Origin: Sindora glabra
Lineage: Eukaryota; Streptophyta; Magnoliopsida; Fabales; Fabaceae
NCBI GenBank assembly: GCA_020226215.1
Contig: CM035234.1
Span: 13,668,713 to 13,732,712, forward strand
Direction: 5' to 3'
Length of the DNA stretch: 64,000 nucleotides
Below, one piece after another: positions 36,501-49,320 of the stretch (the first letter of the stretch is position 1; every line of letters begins with the position of its first letter). Made by a program: the position numbers and the translations under genes. The notes beneath the pieces are model-generated. The model was not told the DNA's origin. It saw nothing but the letters and a program-made list of their open reading frames with translations, and ran no database searches.

Positions 36501-36700
36501 TAGTTAGATTAGGATCGGGATTAGGAATGAAGTTGATTTACATGGGCTTGTATAAATAAATATATGCATTAAGATTGTGTAGTATTATGTGTATTTGTGA
36601 TGCTATTATCGTGTTTGATAAAATTTTCAGGTTATATAATTTAAGGTGTATGGCTCTCAAGAAGTATCTAAAAATAAAGGAAACTCTTTCTATTTTTTTT
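33591..36700 (+). mobile_element. LTR-like retrotransposon debris
   Basis: A C/T-rich tract (about 33920-34330, with repeated ccctctttc and cttcttatc words) resembles the R-U5 leader of plant gypsy LTRs. It is followed by a ggtggtaagc word, and a long AT-rich stretch with ttttaggttaaaat near 36425 resembles the LTR text at 53780. At 33605 a gatttggggtgtgatgaa word looks like an LTR edge in the other orientation. No gag-pol was found and ends are undefined. Confidence 0.3.
33625..33657. repeat. Compound TA/TG microsatellite
   Basis: tatatatgtg, gtgcgtgtgcgtgtg and tatatatata words in series. Confidence 0.85.
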
Positions 36701-39700
36701 GTAAAAATTATAGTGAATTTTGAATTCCTATAGAAATAAAGAGATTTTCAATGGGCGAATTTGGTATAATAATTGTAAGGCTAATGGAAACCAAATAGTA
36801 GAATTCACATTGATCACAATTGGTTTAGGTTGTAAGATTAATGTTCTCTAATACAAGATAGTTATATGCCTTATATTATTATATGTTAAGATAGATTGGA
36901 AGTTGGATGATAATTTGAATCATAGTAATGGTATGATAAACACAGGCATTGAATGGAAAGGATAGCTATGTTATTACAGTAATTAGTTATGATATATAAC
37001 ACTTCATTTATAATTTGTGAATAAAATAAAACAAGTCCATGTTACTATTTTGTGAAACCTATAATCGCAATGATTTGTGCAGAGTTTAGGATGATAAATA
37101 AATTTATACCAGTATTGTCCTCGTAAAATTAAATAAGATTACCTCGTAACTTATTTTTGCATCATTTAGAAAATAAAATTTTTATTTTAAATAAATATAA
37201 AAATATCTAAAACTCATAAGTTACATATAAGTACACATATGAATAGAAATATTAATTGTAAGAAGAAATTCCTATGAATAAATTCCCATGTATTTTATAG
37301 ATAGAAATACAAAACTACCTCTGTTTAATTTAACTATCCTTAAAAAAATAATCAAATACTATTATAATATATTGATATTATTTAGTTTTTGTATTATAAT
37401 TTTGAATAGTATATTAATTATTTTTCTATTACTTCTTAAGAAGTTGGAGTTAAATCAAATAAAACTAAATTATATTTTAAAATTTTAAGAAAAAAAATAA
37501 AAAAACTAACTTATATTTACTCCAATGTCCTAGCTTGTATTAAAGAGAAGAGTGTTAAGCAAAGAATTATAGTAGTTGTGTTGAAATCATTTATAGGAGT
37601 TACATGGTAGATAGGATTATAGGTGTGAAAACCATTAGATACAAATCTAAGACTTTGTTAACAATTTAAAGATTCAAACAAGGGTAAAATTAGGAATTTT
37701 AAGCTATTAGTGTAATATTTACATATAAAATTAAAATAAAATTATTATAAAAATTTTTAAATATTTGAATAAAAATAAAATCTAATTAATTTTAATATTT
37801 CTTTTTAGGTGTGTCCTTATATATAATTAATGAGCTTTAAATATGTTTATATTTATTTACGATAAAAATTATCTTTTTCAACTAGAATAGAAATAAATTA
37901 TGGGATAATTTTATTTAATTTTATAGGGACAATACATATCATCAATGTATATATAAGCATTAAAAAAATAAATATAAAATTTAAAATTAAAAAATTTAAT
38001 AAAAATACTTAAAATTATTGTAATAAAAATTAAAGAATTGTAAAATAATAATTACATAAATTAATTACTATAACAAAATATATCCAAAATAAATATTATA
38101 AGCAAATAAATATATTAATTAAAGTGGTAAAGTAACTAATTACTAATATTTGAACATTACATAATATAAAGTGAAAAAAATTCCAGAAAGTGGTCATAAT
38201 AATGATAATAATAATAAATAAAATTATATTATATAATAATAATTAAAAAATTTTAAATAATAATAACAAAACAATAATTATAATGAGGATGATTAAATTT
38301 AAACATTTAGATATAATCAAGATATTCTAATGAAACAATTATTACTATTAATTTGAATATAAATAGTAAGAAATAATCATTTAAAAAAAGTTAATCATAA
38401 TGCCCTAAGAAATGCTAAAGTAAAGCATTTACGGAATGATATAATGCTAAAAATTGCCATATTGGCCCATTATAAGCCATATTGGCAATTCTGTTAGAAT
38501 TTTAACAGTTTGGACCAATTTCAATTTCATTTAGATATTATTACAGCAAAAAAAAAAACCACTTAAGAATCCCAAAACTAACTTTAAAAAGTGAAAGCTT
38601 TGAAGTCATTGATAGTTTTTCTCAATCTTAATAACATAGGTAGCAAGAAAGGTTTATATTAATTGCCTTACTTGATATTTTGAGTTAGAAAGAAGTTGCA
38701 CCCTTATCTACACTTTGAGCACATATCTTACTATTATGGTAAGAACACAAATGGAAGGATTGTCTAGGTACTTGTAATATAGTAGTATTGAACCTGGGTT
38801 TTTATGCATCAAAAGTCATTAATTATTAGTTTAATTAATGACAACATCAATTAATAAGTAAAAAGTGTGCAGCATAATGTTACTATAGCCCATTTTATGG
38901 AATTGAGCAAGGTCTGGTATAGTTAAAGGTTTAGGGTGCACTTGTCTTTTAAGATTAAGCTTACTATTATGACATTATGATTCATTTGAATTATCTAATT
39001 AATTTCTTAAGCACATAATACAAGTAAGACATATTAAATCTATATAATCAATCCAATTTTCTTTAGTGTGATCTTGGTATATGTAAATTCTAAGGCTTGT
39101 ATTTTCATGTATGTATTTAAGAAGGACACAAACTAATCATAAATTATAAATAATAAGATTTCATGTATTGCATATGTTGATGCTAATGACTTCATTTTGT
39201 TTATTGTTATGTATGTTTTTCGTTTATTGATCTCAATTACTTATTGTTCACATTGTAGAGTGTTTACTAATTAATAAACTATTATATCTTTACCAACATA
39301 GTCCTTTGCATTAGTCATCTTATTCATCAAATATGATGTGTTATTTTATTTATGGTGGAAATTATATAGTTGTACAAGAAATTTTTGCCTTCATATGGCT
39401 AATATCATGCATTTTTATGATTTGTGGGTTATATTGTAATTTCCCTACATAGGTCCCAGTGACTCCCAACTAACAATATTTCCCTCTTGCCACTTGACTT
39501 AAAGATTGCCATATAAGGATATATATTTATGTAAGCATTCTTTGCATTAGTAGGGCAAGGTCGGAGTTGTAATCCACCTGTGGTACATACGTATGGTTAG
39601 CAAAATAAACTTGATCCCCCAATAATAAAGATTGGAAACTGCTTTAATAAAGATTGTGGATGTGAAGTTAGTTATAGCTTTTTCATCATTACTTGTTTCA

Positions 39701-40023
39701 ATGGAAGAACGTGATACAAATTCCTTTATTACAAAGCCTAAATGCTTGGTCCATGTGTTTCTGAACCAACGACAATGGATCTAACCCACTTGAAAAGATT
39801 AACCAAGGGAGATGTAATATGTATGAAATTTAGGTCTTTGTCCAAGGCAAAAAAAAAAAAAAAGAAAACATACAAAAAGGCAAATAAAATGGCATAACTA
39901 AGTTGTACTCGTAGTGATCACTTGATATTATCTTTTCTAATTGAATTCCTAATAATATTTATACAATTATTAAATTATTAATGCATTAAAAATGAAAGTA
40001 ACCAATGCAAATAGAATACAAAT
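36701..40023. other. AT-rich stretch without recognised genes
   Basis: The 37288-37488 frame is random AT-rich sequence. A 39-bp imperfect inverted repeat lies at 38452-38490, with gccatattggc present twice directly. A poly-A run lies at about 39849-39863. Nothing else was assigned. Confidence 0.4.
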
Positions 40024-40480
40024 GCAAATAAAACAAAATATTATAATAGAATGTAGAATGTAGTAATATAAAGTATGCAAAAGAGAATTAGAATTAGAGG
40101 GGTTTAAATTGAATGTATTTAATAGAATAAAAATGCAAAGCCAACAAAAAGCAAGAAAATCAATGTAGCAAAATAGCCAATTCAAAGAATTGAGAGCTCT
40201 AATTTGAATTAATTATGAATCAATTAATCATACAAATAAAATAGAATGCTATAATAGAATGCATAATGTAGTAATAGAATACATAATACAGTATGTAGTA
40301 ATATGTAGTATGTAAAAGAGAATTAGAATTAGAATTAGAGGGATTTGAATTCAAATTAAATTGAATGTATTAAAAAGAACAAAAATGCAAAGCAAACAAA
40401 AAGTAAGAAAATCAATGTAACAAAATAGCCAATTTAAAGAATTAAAAGCTTTAATTTAGATTAATCACGTATCAATTAAG
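40024..40480. repeat. Two-copy tandem duplication, 207 and 250 bp
   Basis: Copy 1 is 40024-40230 and copy 2 is 40231-40480. Shared words in order are tataatagaatg, agagaattagaatta, aaaaatgcaaagc, agaaaatcaatgta and caaaatagcca. Copy 2 is longer through expansion of agtaatagaatac-like and gaattagaatta units. The frame at 39970-40185 (-) is a by-product of the repeat. Confidence 0.87.
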
Positions 40481-43400
40481 ATTTAATTTTTTTAATTAAT
40501 TTGGAGTATCTAGAACCCTTACAATAATAAATCCTAAACTAAATTACTATATAAGATTTAATTAATTAAGATTAATCAATTAAGTAATCACTATAATCTT
40601 TACATTAGATCAAAATTAATTTAAAAATAGAATTAAGTTAATTTGAAAAATTAAATTAAAATTTTTTAAATTAATCCCTCAATCCTCTATTCCTATTATA
40701 AAAATGTAATTTATCAACCATAATTTGATATCAAAACAACAAAAGATTAAAAATCACAAAGATGAACATTAATTATATTAAATTAACATCTACCATTATT
40801 TTTGCACTTTTTATTTGTTTTGTTGGATAATATTTTTTAATTTTCATGCCTATTACTTATATTTATAACTTAGATACTAATATCATAAATAGTATAAATG
40901 TAACATGATATATTAAATGTGATTGCAAAAATATTCTAAATAAGTTAAATTTATAATATATTTCCAATTAGTTAAATTATATAATTACATATTCATTTTT
41001 AATGAAAACATTTGATTATTAAGAATTATACATTTAATTAAAATTTTAAATACAATATATACATGTTACTATTTTATTAATATTTTATAGGTCATACATG
41101 TACTATTTATGTTTCATTGTATGTGTGTATATTACAATATCCATTTTAATCGTTTACAACTTAAATATTTACAAATTGAGTTGTATGATAATATAAAATA
41201 ATTTTTTTACTATAAAAATATTTTAAATGAATCAAATAAATAATTTATTAAAATTAATAAATTATACAATCTTTTTTAACTACTCTAAAATATTTTGATA
41301 ATTTATTATTCATAAATATAAGTATATAATATCATATTAAACATTGTAAATTATAAATTAAAAATTACTATTTATTTACTACTAATAATAAAATCATAAT
41401 AAAATTTGCACAGCCTTAATTTTAGGTATACATAAAGAAATATGACTATTATAGTCGATACCATCGATTTAGCTAGCGTTAGAATGATGCAGTGTGTATA
41501 CTAATAATTGTAAATGAATCCTAGTACTATTGAAAATAGACCAATCCACATGAAAACCTAACATCCTATTAGATATGATGGTCCATGCAAATGGCAACAA
41601 AGCTTAGCACGGCTATCTAAAGCCATATATTTTAGGGCCATGCCTCCTACTTATAAGCCCAAAATGCCTAATTCACCTTGATGAGTCACTAAAAACATGT
41701 GCACATACTGATTTTTATTCAAAATCCTTATAACTTATTTTAGGATCTAATCCATCTTAACCTCTTAACTTTAGATGTAATAATTTGTTGGAGTTGAAAA
41801 GCAATTTGCCATCACCAAGAAAGGTCACATTACAAATTCATTAATAGTTGAAAGTCTTTAACTTTATAATAAAGATTTCGTTGGAGATGTCTGTACCTAT
41901 GCATGTAATTTCCTTAGAAAATGGGAGAGCTCCCTACTTGGTTTAACTAGTAGATGATTTTGTTAATCACAATCCATACTTACTTTAAAAGATATTAACC
42001 ATGTAACACATATAAAGAATATTGATGCATGGAATGCTTGCAATAATCCTTGAATTATGATTATCATTAAATATTTTGATCCATATGCCTATAAAGTATT
42101 GACATCGTGATGTTTTTGTAACATTATCACTTATTGTTGCAAAGCTCTAGAGTACTATCTTAAACTTCATCTCAATAATTTTAGAAATTAGTAACTTTAG
42201 TTATTATTAATGAGAAGGGGGAGTGGTACAATGATTTTACAACTATGATAGCAATATACTTTATACATAAATAATTTTGAAATCATTAAAGAAGTAACAA
42301 AACTAAATTCTAGACTTAAAATTTAGGTTGTACTTAATATTAAAGAATGAATGTAAAAAATGAAAAATGCAATTCAAGATTATCTTACACTAACACATAA
42401 CAACAATACCATTATTTTACTTATTTTAGTTAAGATTCAAATTTTTCTTAAAATTCACTTAAGAGTTACTCCATAGTAATGTAAACCACATGTCTATAAA
42501 GCACCTAACAATTGAACCATGAATCATTATTAACATTTTTAATTACTCCTAATAAGGATTAAGTCATTTTTTCAATCTATTTGTATAGCTTCAATTGATC
42601 ATAACAAGTGTCATCCATATAACCCTATTCATTACTCACTCATCACATAAATTTGACCTTATCATAATAAATTGCCCTCGAGATCAATCAAAGACTTAGG
42701 CAAGCTAATATTTATACCTTTACACTATAAAAATCAAATAAAATAATTGAATTAAATTATTAAACTAAATTCTAGTCTAGTAAGTCCCATGCAACTTATA
42801 GCTATCTCTTACATTGTCACAATTGTTACTAGCAATATAAGCTTCCTTGCCCTTGAACATACCTCTATTAATCATATAGTGGGAAGTTAAGATACATAAA
42901 TCATGATCAAGTAAATAAATATATATTCGTCGATGATTACACTTTTAAATTTCAAGCCCTAACCCAAAAGAATTTTTTCACTATTTACATTAAATAAGAA
43001 ACTATCTAAGTGACATGGAATGTGAAATTATACATCATACATGGCAGATAATTTCAACTTCCACCTAACAATTAAGCTAATGCAAAATCAATGTTTTCGC
43101 TTGTTATGTTCCTTCTTTCGTATACTTAAAGTCCTTAATACTTACATATATAAGATCCAAACATAAAATTTAATCAGAATATCATATTACTCTATCATGT
43201 TTCCATAAAATATCAAGGCATGTGGTCATAAGTTTTGAACTTAAACATAACATTTAATACTTACATGTTGTATAGTCTATTATGTTCAACAAAATTTAGT
43301 AAGATGCGCATAGAAATGCATGACAAGCTTTCAAGTGATAATATTAACCATCTTCCCACAGATATTTAACATTATCCACCTGCAAGATGTCAAGCTATAG

Positions 43401-44969
43401 TGAATTAATAAAGACAATGAAAAATCAATTTATACAATGCAAACATATTCTTTTTTAAACATTATACATATATGTTAAGATTTTTTTATTTTTTTTCAGT
43501 TTACTTCATTATATTTAATTTTTTCATAATTATTGGTGCCTACATTACCATTGTGTTTCACTAGCCACCATAACTTTCCATCCTATATAATTACTTCACT
43601 TATCTAACACTCATATTCTCCTACTGCCCAGCATATATCAGTTAATCAATTTAAATTTAAACCATTCTTCTAGTTAAGCCACATGAAATTTACTATCATC
43701 ATTTAGGTACCAATAATAGCTAGGTACAAAACATTTTGTATCCATAACATTTAAGCAAACCTATCAATAGATGATTAAAAATTATAATAAACACAATGTA
43801 TGTCTTTTTATGAAAAAATGTCAACAGAGATTTAACATTGTAATCAAGCAATATCTGAACTAAAGCTACATTACCATAAATTCTTTTCTACAATAGCCAA
43901 ATATACCTATTCTATATAGGAAAATATTTTAATTTAGGACTAATCGAGTTAAGCGAAACTTATGGTTCATATATTCCATCTCATTGATAACATTATATAG
44001 GCTAATTGCATTTTCAATGGTGATCTTAAGTCCAATTTGAAACTTTACCCCTTAATACAAATTTGATAAAAAATGATAGTTCTAACAAAAATACACATTT
44101 ATTTTTTGCATAATAAATAAGTTCTGACCTCACAATTAAATGTACCTCTACTTTATTTGCTTAGGTTATTAAGGATGCTAAGTTATGTTTAACATTGTGA
44201 AAGTAACATCTGCCCATCTTCTCTTTAAGGAAATTAACATTGTAATTACACCTTCAATTGTGCATAAGTTATAAACCATTGCACCTGTTATTTGTCATCT
44301 TCCACATCCCCTAAACCTCCCCCCCTAAAAAACTTTACCTTTCCATGGTTGCATTGTCAATTTCTTTTTTTAGTAATCATTATTTTTTATTGGATTAGGC
44401 TAGAAGTCTATGGGTTCAAAGACTTTAAACATATCCCACCTAGTGCATTAAAAGAAATTTTATGTTTGTTTGGTGTTATTTAATAATTTTTCACTTATAC
44501 ATGTTGTTTCTTTTACTATCTCCCTATTAGATTTTAACTTACAATCCCAACCATGCATCAAGTGATGCATCGATGTACCACTTTGTTAATAGTGTATCTT
44601 ATTCACCATCTTTATACATACAAGTCATGGAATAAAATATGTAATCATCCTACCTACATGTTTTGAGTGATTGAATTTGTGTCCACTATAGTATTCAACA
44701 TATCCTTTTAAACTTTTCATCCCAATTGGGGATTTGCAACCACGATATAAATTGGTTTCTTAACTTATTTATTTATTTTTTATAAAATAAAATTCATTAT
44801 AATATTGAAGTGCAAAGTGGGATTTATTTATTAAAAAATAATTCTCAATATTTTTGTAGAGAAAATATATTCAAAAAACATGTATGATTTAGCAAAAACA
44901 AATAAATGATAAGACTACTTTATTAACAAATTGTGATTATTAATGTAATTTTATTCAAATTGTATTAAG
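40481..44969. other. AT-rich stretch without recognised genes
   Basis: The frame at 44292-44483 (63 aa) has no recognisable motif. No RNA gene, element end or domain was found on either strand. Confidence 0.35.
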
Positions 44970-45110
44970 AATTATATAGGTGTGAGAGAATTGCTAACCT
45001 TTACATCTTTATTTGGAGGTTAATAACTTCCACTCTTTCAATGGAATGAAAAAAAAATTATATTATTATTTTAATAGTAATTAAATAATAAAAGGTAATA
45101 AAGTAAACGG
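44970..45110. mobile_element. Relative of the MATE intron 4 foldback element
   Basis: The words aggttaataacttcc, cactctttca, a poly-A run and ttattattttaatagtaa follow in the same order as aggttagtaatcc, ttactttttca, poly-A and tataataatagtaag at 8826-8885. Ends are not defined. Confidence 0.4.
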
Positions 45111-45900
45111 TTAGCTATAAATTTAGGACTTATATATATAAATTAGTTGCATTTAATTTTTTTAATTATACTATTTTATTTCTATTTTAATATAAAAATA
45201 AAAAAATTAAAATTTATGACTTTTATCAAATTAAAATGGAATATTATAGTGGATACTTAGAATTTTAATTGTATTCAAAGTTAATAATAATTGAAAAGAT
45301 AATTAATAAAACTCAACTCATGTGTAAAATCTACAAATCATATAAATTTCTTCTAGGCATGAAAATATTTTAAATTAGAGATGGTAATGATGCACTACTA
45401 GATATGGTCATTGATTATTATTATATGACATATTAGATATAACATTTAGAGAAAATAAATTTAATGTATAATAAAATTTAATAATATATTTGTATACTAC
45501 TATATTAATAATATATTGTAATCTCTCTCTTTTCAATTTAATTATCAGTTTTGTGTGGCACATTGATCCCTCTTATGGTGGTTGCCATTAAAGTCCTATC
45601 TGAAATCTATATGCCAACTAAGGGTTTGATAGTTCTCTTCAAGAGACATTTATATGAAAAAATATCTCATTTATTTATTTTAATTATAATTAAAAATTTT
45701 TAAATTTATAAAAAATGCTCTATTTATTTAATATTACATGAAATAGATGCAATAAAAAATAATATTCATTACTTCTTTAGGGCAAAAATTGTTCTCTTGT
45801 TATCATAGTACAATACATTATTTTATTGATACAAAACATCTATAGATAAATTTTCTTTACATTTACACAAGTCAAAAGAGTTTTCTATTAGGGAAAATAT

Positions 45901-46172
45901 TAAGGTTACATTTGTTTTAGTGGAAAATAAAATATTTCTAGTAAAATATATTTATAAAATATTAAGATGAGGAAATTATTTAATTATTTAATATTAAATA
46001 TAAAAAATTAAAAAAAAATATATTTTTTAAAGAAGAATTTATTTCTTCTATTATTATAGTTCTAAATATCATTTTTTATAATCACAAATACAAGGAGCAT
46101 GTCACTTCAATATTAATATATATGTAAATAATATTTTCTTATAAAAATATTTTTCAATAATACAAATGAAGT
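45901..46172. mobile_element. Small Harbinger-like MITE
   Basis: The left end aaggttacatttgttttag and inner text tctagtaaaatatattta parallel the left end of the 54288-55043 element (aagggtccatttgatttag, tctaataaaatatattt). The right end acaaatgaag near 46162-46171 is an imperfect inverse of the left. Target duplication not resolved. Confidence 0.4.
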
Positions 46173-47334
46173 TTAAATGTCCTAACAAATTCATGTTGAA
46201 TGTTATTTCGAAGCCAATAAAGTCAGTCTCCTCCATTGATGTAATATAGAATCTTGTGTGTTATGAAAATTCAAAGACCAATACCTTTTCAAAACATTTA
46301 TTCGGTTTCTCTCCTCGAGTCACGTAGCACCACTCTTTCTAATAAAACAAAAGTTTAGTAAAATTCTTTATATGTTTTTCATAAGATTCACCAATCAGAT
46401 CGCGACATACATGTTAATTACTCTATTTAAGGAAAATAATATACGCTCTAATAGTTATCATAATTATTAAGCTGTAATTATTATTAATAATTAAATAAAA
46501 TAATTATACATATATAATGATATAATTAAAGAACATTACGATATGTACCTACACTGTACCTAAGTTTTGCCTTTTTTATTAAAAACCATTCGTATTGCAT
46601 TGACATGTACATGAAGAGAAATAAATAGAAAAACCTTTTATTTTTGTTTAAATATTTACATTTTATAATAATATTGAGAGGAAAACACAAATAAACGTTC
46701 TAAAAGATGATTTAGGGTTACATAACACCTTTAAAGTTTCAAAACCAACAAATAATGCTCTTGTAATTTTCAAAAAATATTGAAAATATTGACATTTCAA
46801 TTTAAAAAAGAGAAAAAAAAAAGCATGTAAATCACTCATAGTCCTAACTTTTTTTAATTATTTTTTATGTGAATTTAACTAATTTGTGAAGGCGTTTTCT
46901 TCTAAAATAATGATTAACAACAAAGTTGATTACGTAATGCATTTATAATATAAGTAAAGACAAGTATTTAAAATAGATTATTATTGAAATTTAACTTATG
47001 AGAGATAAGATATGTATTTTTTTATTTTTTATTATTTCTTTAACTTAAATGTACTGAAAAATACTTAGAAAAAGTTATAAGTGATTCATTTCTATCTTTT
47101 TTTGTTTTTTTAATTGAAATTACAGCATTTTCATTTTTTTAAATTTCAAATATTATTTATAAATTTTGAAACTTTAAAAAATTATAGGATAATAGGCCCA
47201 CCTTTAAGGCATTATTTGTATTTTATTAATTTCTGGTTTGACCATCTTGGGTACATTAGGTAATGGCATATTGTTGTTCAGTTACAAGAAGTGATTCTGG
47301 GTTAGCTCTGGGGTCAACGAGCCAATTTTTTAAA

Positions 47335-47368
<34 letters not shown>

Positions 47369-48590
47369 TTATTGGCCTAAACTCAAAATTGGACCTAATT
47401 TTTAAAATATTTGATCAACCTACATTGATTTCTATTCGTTATGGCTTGAGGCTCGAATCGTTTTAATTTTTTTTTAATTTTTAATATATAAATGAAGCTT
47501 TAAAAGTAATTAACATAAATCTTTGTGTAAAATTATTTTTTAACTAAATAATAAGATACTTTAATAGGTATCAACTATGTGAAATAAAATAAATTTTTAT
47601 TTCAAAAACTTGCATTCTTATCAATATATGGGTGATATGTTAAATTTATGGCCAATTGCATTTGTGTGGGTTTCCATGCTAATTGTCCAATCTTCTGTAA
47701 CCTTTAGCTGTAAATAAGGGATATTTGATAAGAAGCTTTTATTTAAATTAAACAAAAAAAACAAAAAAACAAGGGAGATGGGAATGGAGGACGTTTCCGG
47801 GCAAAATTTTGATAAAATTTTGTAGGTAGTTGTCATAATTTTTTTTATTTAAATTATGATAAGTACATTAAGTATTTTATTAATAATTAATAATTTTAAT
47901 TTATTAATTATAATAATATTATAATTATAATAAAATAATTAATGCATATATCATAATTTGTATGAAAAATCTTATAATAAATATTTAAAAAACTTTACCT
48001 AAATTTTATTCTTTATTTATTGACAATTAATTTGTTGAGTAGAAATTAAACTTGTCTAAGATGTAAAATATATTTTAAAATATAAAGTGAGATATCACAA
48101 TTTTTAATGATAAAATCAATGATTCAAAATTTAATAAATAACTATTGATTAAAAAGGTCATTTTTAAATTTATAGGTATTCAATTCTTTGATTTTCTCAT
48201 TAAGGATTATGATATTTTACTTTATTTTGTAAAATACATAAAAAAATTAATAATTCCATCTCTAGAATTGTAGGATATTAATAAAATAGTTCCTAAATTA
48301 TATTAAGTTATAATTTCGTATTTGAATAATAATTTGTACATATAATTTTATCTCTTAGTTACATTATTCAGAAAATGAAATTGTTTATACAAAGAACAAG
48401 AAAGATATTGTATGTATAGATTATCATTCATGAATAAAATTATAATTTTATATAACTGAGAGACCATTTTACTAGTACTTTAGAATTATAAGAATGAAAC
48501 TTTGTCAAAATGTATTTTACATTTTAAGGAACTCGATCCATTAATTAGATATATGTTTGTACAAGGTAAAATGTGTCAATTAATGCAGCG
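46173..48590. other. AT-rich stretch without recognised genes
   Basis: Only the AT microsatellite at 47338 stands out. The frame at 47621-47836 (-) has no recognisable motif. Confidence 0.35.
47338..47365. repeat. (AT)n microsatellite
   Basis: An alternating AT run of about 28 bp. Confidence 0.95.
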
Positions 48591-48594
48591 TGCC

Positions 48595-48637
48595 CACACA
48601 CACATGCGCACACTCTCTCTCTCTCTCTCTCTCTCTT
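48595..48637. repeat. Compound (CA)n-(CT)n microsatellite
   Basis: cacacacacacatgcgcaca is followed by about 13 CT units. Confidence 0.93.
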
Positions 48638-48834
48638 TCACATATTATGATTGTTACATGATTGCATGATAATTATTATAAAAATTCATAATGCTAATAA
48701 ACTAATTTGAAATTGTTCATATGTAGGATTATTTTAGCTTTCAACTTTATTAACAATCTATCACCATAAATCTTGATAGGCCATATTTAGGTCCTTGGAT
48801 CTATATATTTTTTAAATTATATTTCCTTTTAAAA

Positions 48835-49320
48835 CATAAGGAATTATTTGGTTTGTATGAGAAATAATTTCTTGTGAGAAATTAATTTTAAAAAATAACT
48901 TATTATGTGAACTTCTCAAGAAATACCTAAAGTTATTTTATTAACACTAAGGAAATAACATTACCCAAAAAATAACTTTATATTATTTTTTATTTAGATT
49001 TGAACTTCTTAAGAAGTGTTAACAAAATGATTATTATCTTCTCAATATTATTATAATATAAATTAATAAATTTTAGTTATCATTAATTAAATTTTATAAG
49101 AATAATTTTGTTTTTGTATCTATAAATGACATAGAAAGTAAAATTTACTTCAAGGAAGGTGAGTAAGTAACTTGCATGCTTCATGAGAACTAAAACTTGC
49201 TGAAAATTTTTATTTCTTATAATTTGTTAGATAATATGAACTAAACAATTCACTTCTTTTCTATTTCCTAACAAATAAAACTTTTCATACTATTGCTGCA
49301 AATCAAATGACCTCGTGAAT
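48835..49320. mobile_element. Possible foldback element with ATTTGGTTTG ends
   Basis: ATTTGGTTTG near 48845 is matched by CAAATCAAAT near 49301-49310, an imperfect inverted pair of the kind seen in Harbinger-like elements in this window. No target duplication was confirmed. Confidence 0.3.

Noticed and set aside
37288..37488. 66-aa Ile/Leu-rich frame
   Set aside because: Its composition simply reflects poly-A/T DNA; no motif.
44292..44483. 63-aa frame with a hydrophobic segment
   Set aside because: Short, AT-rich, without motif or supported start context; expected by chance in 64 kb.
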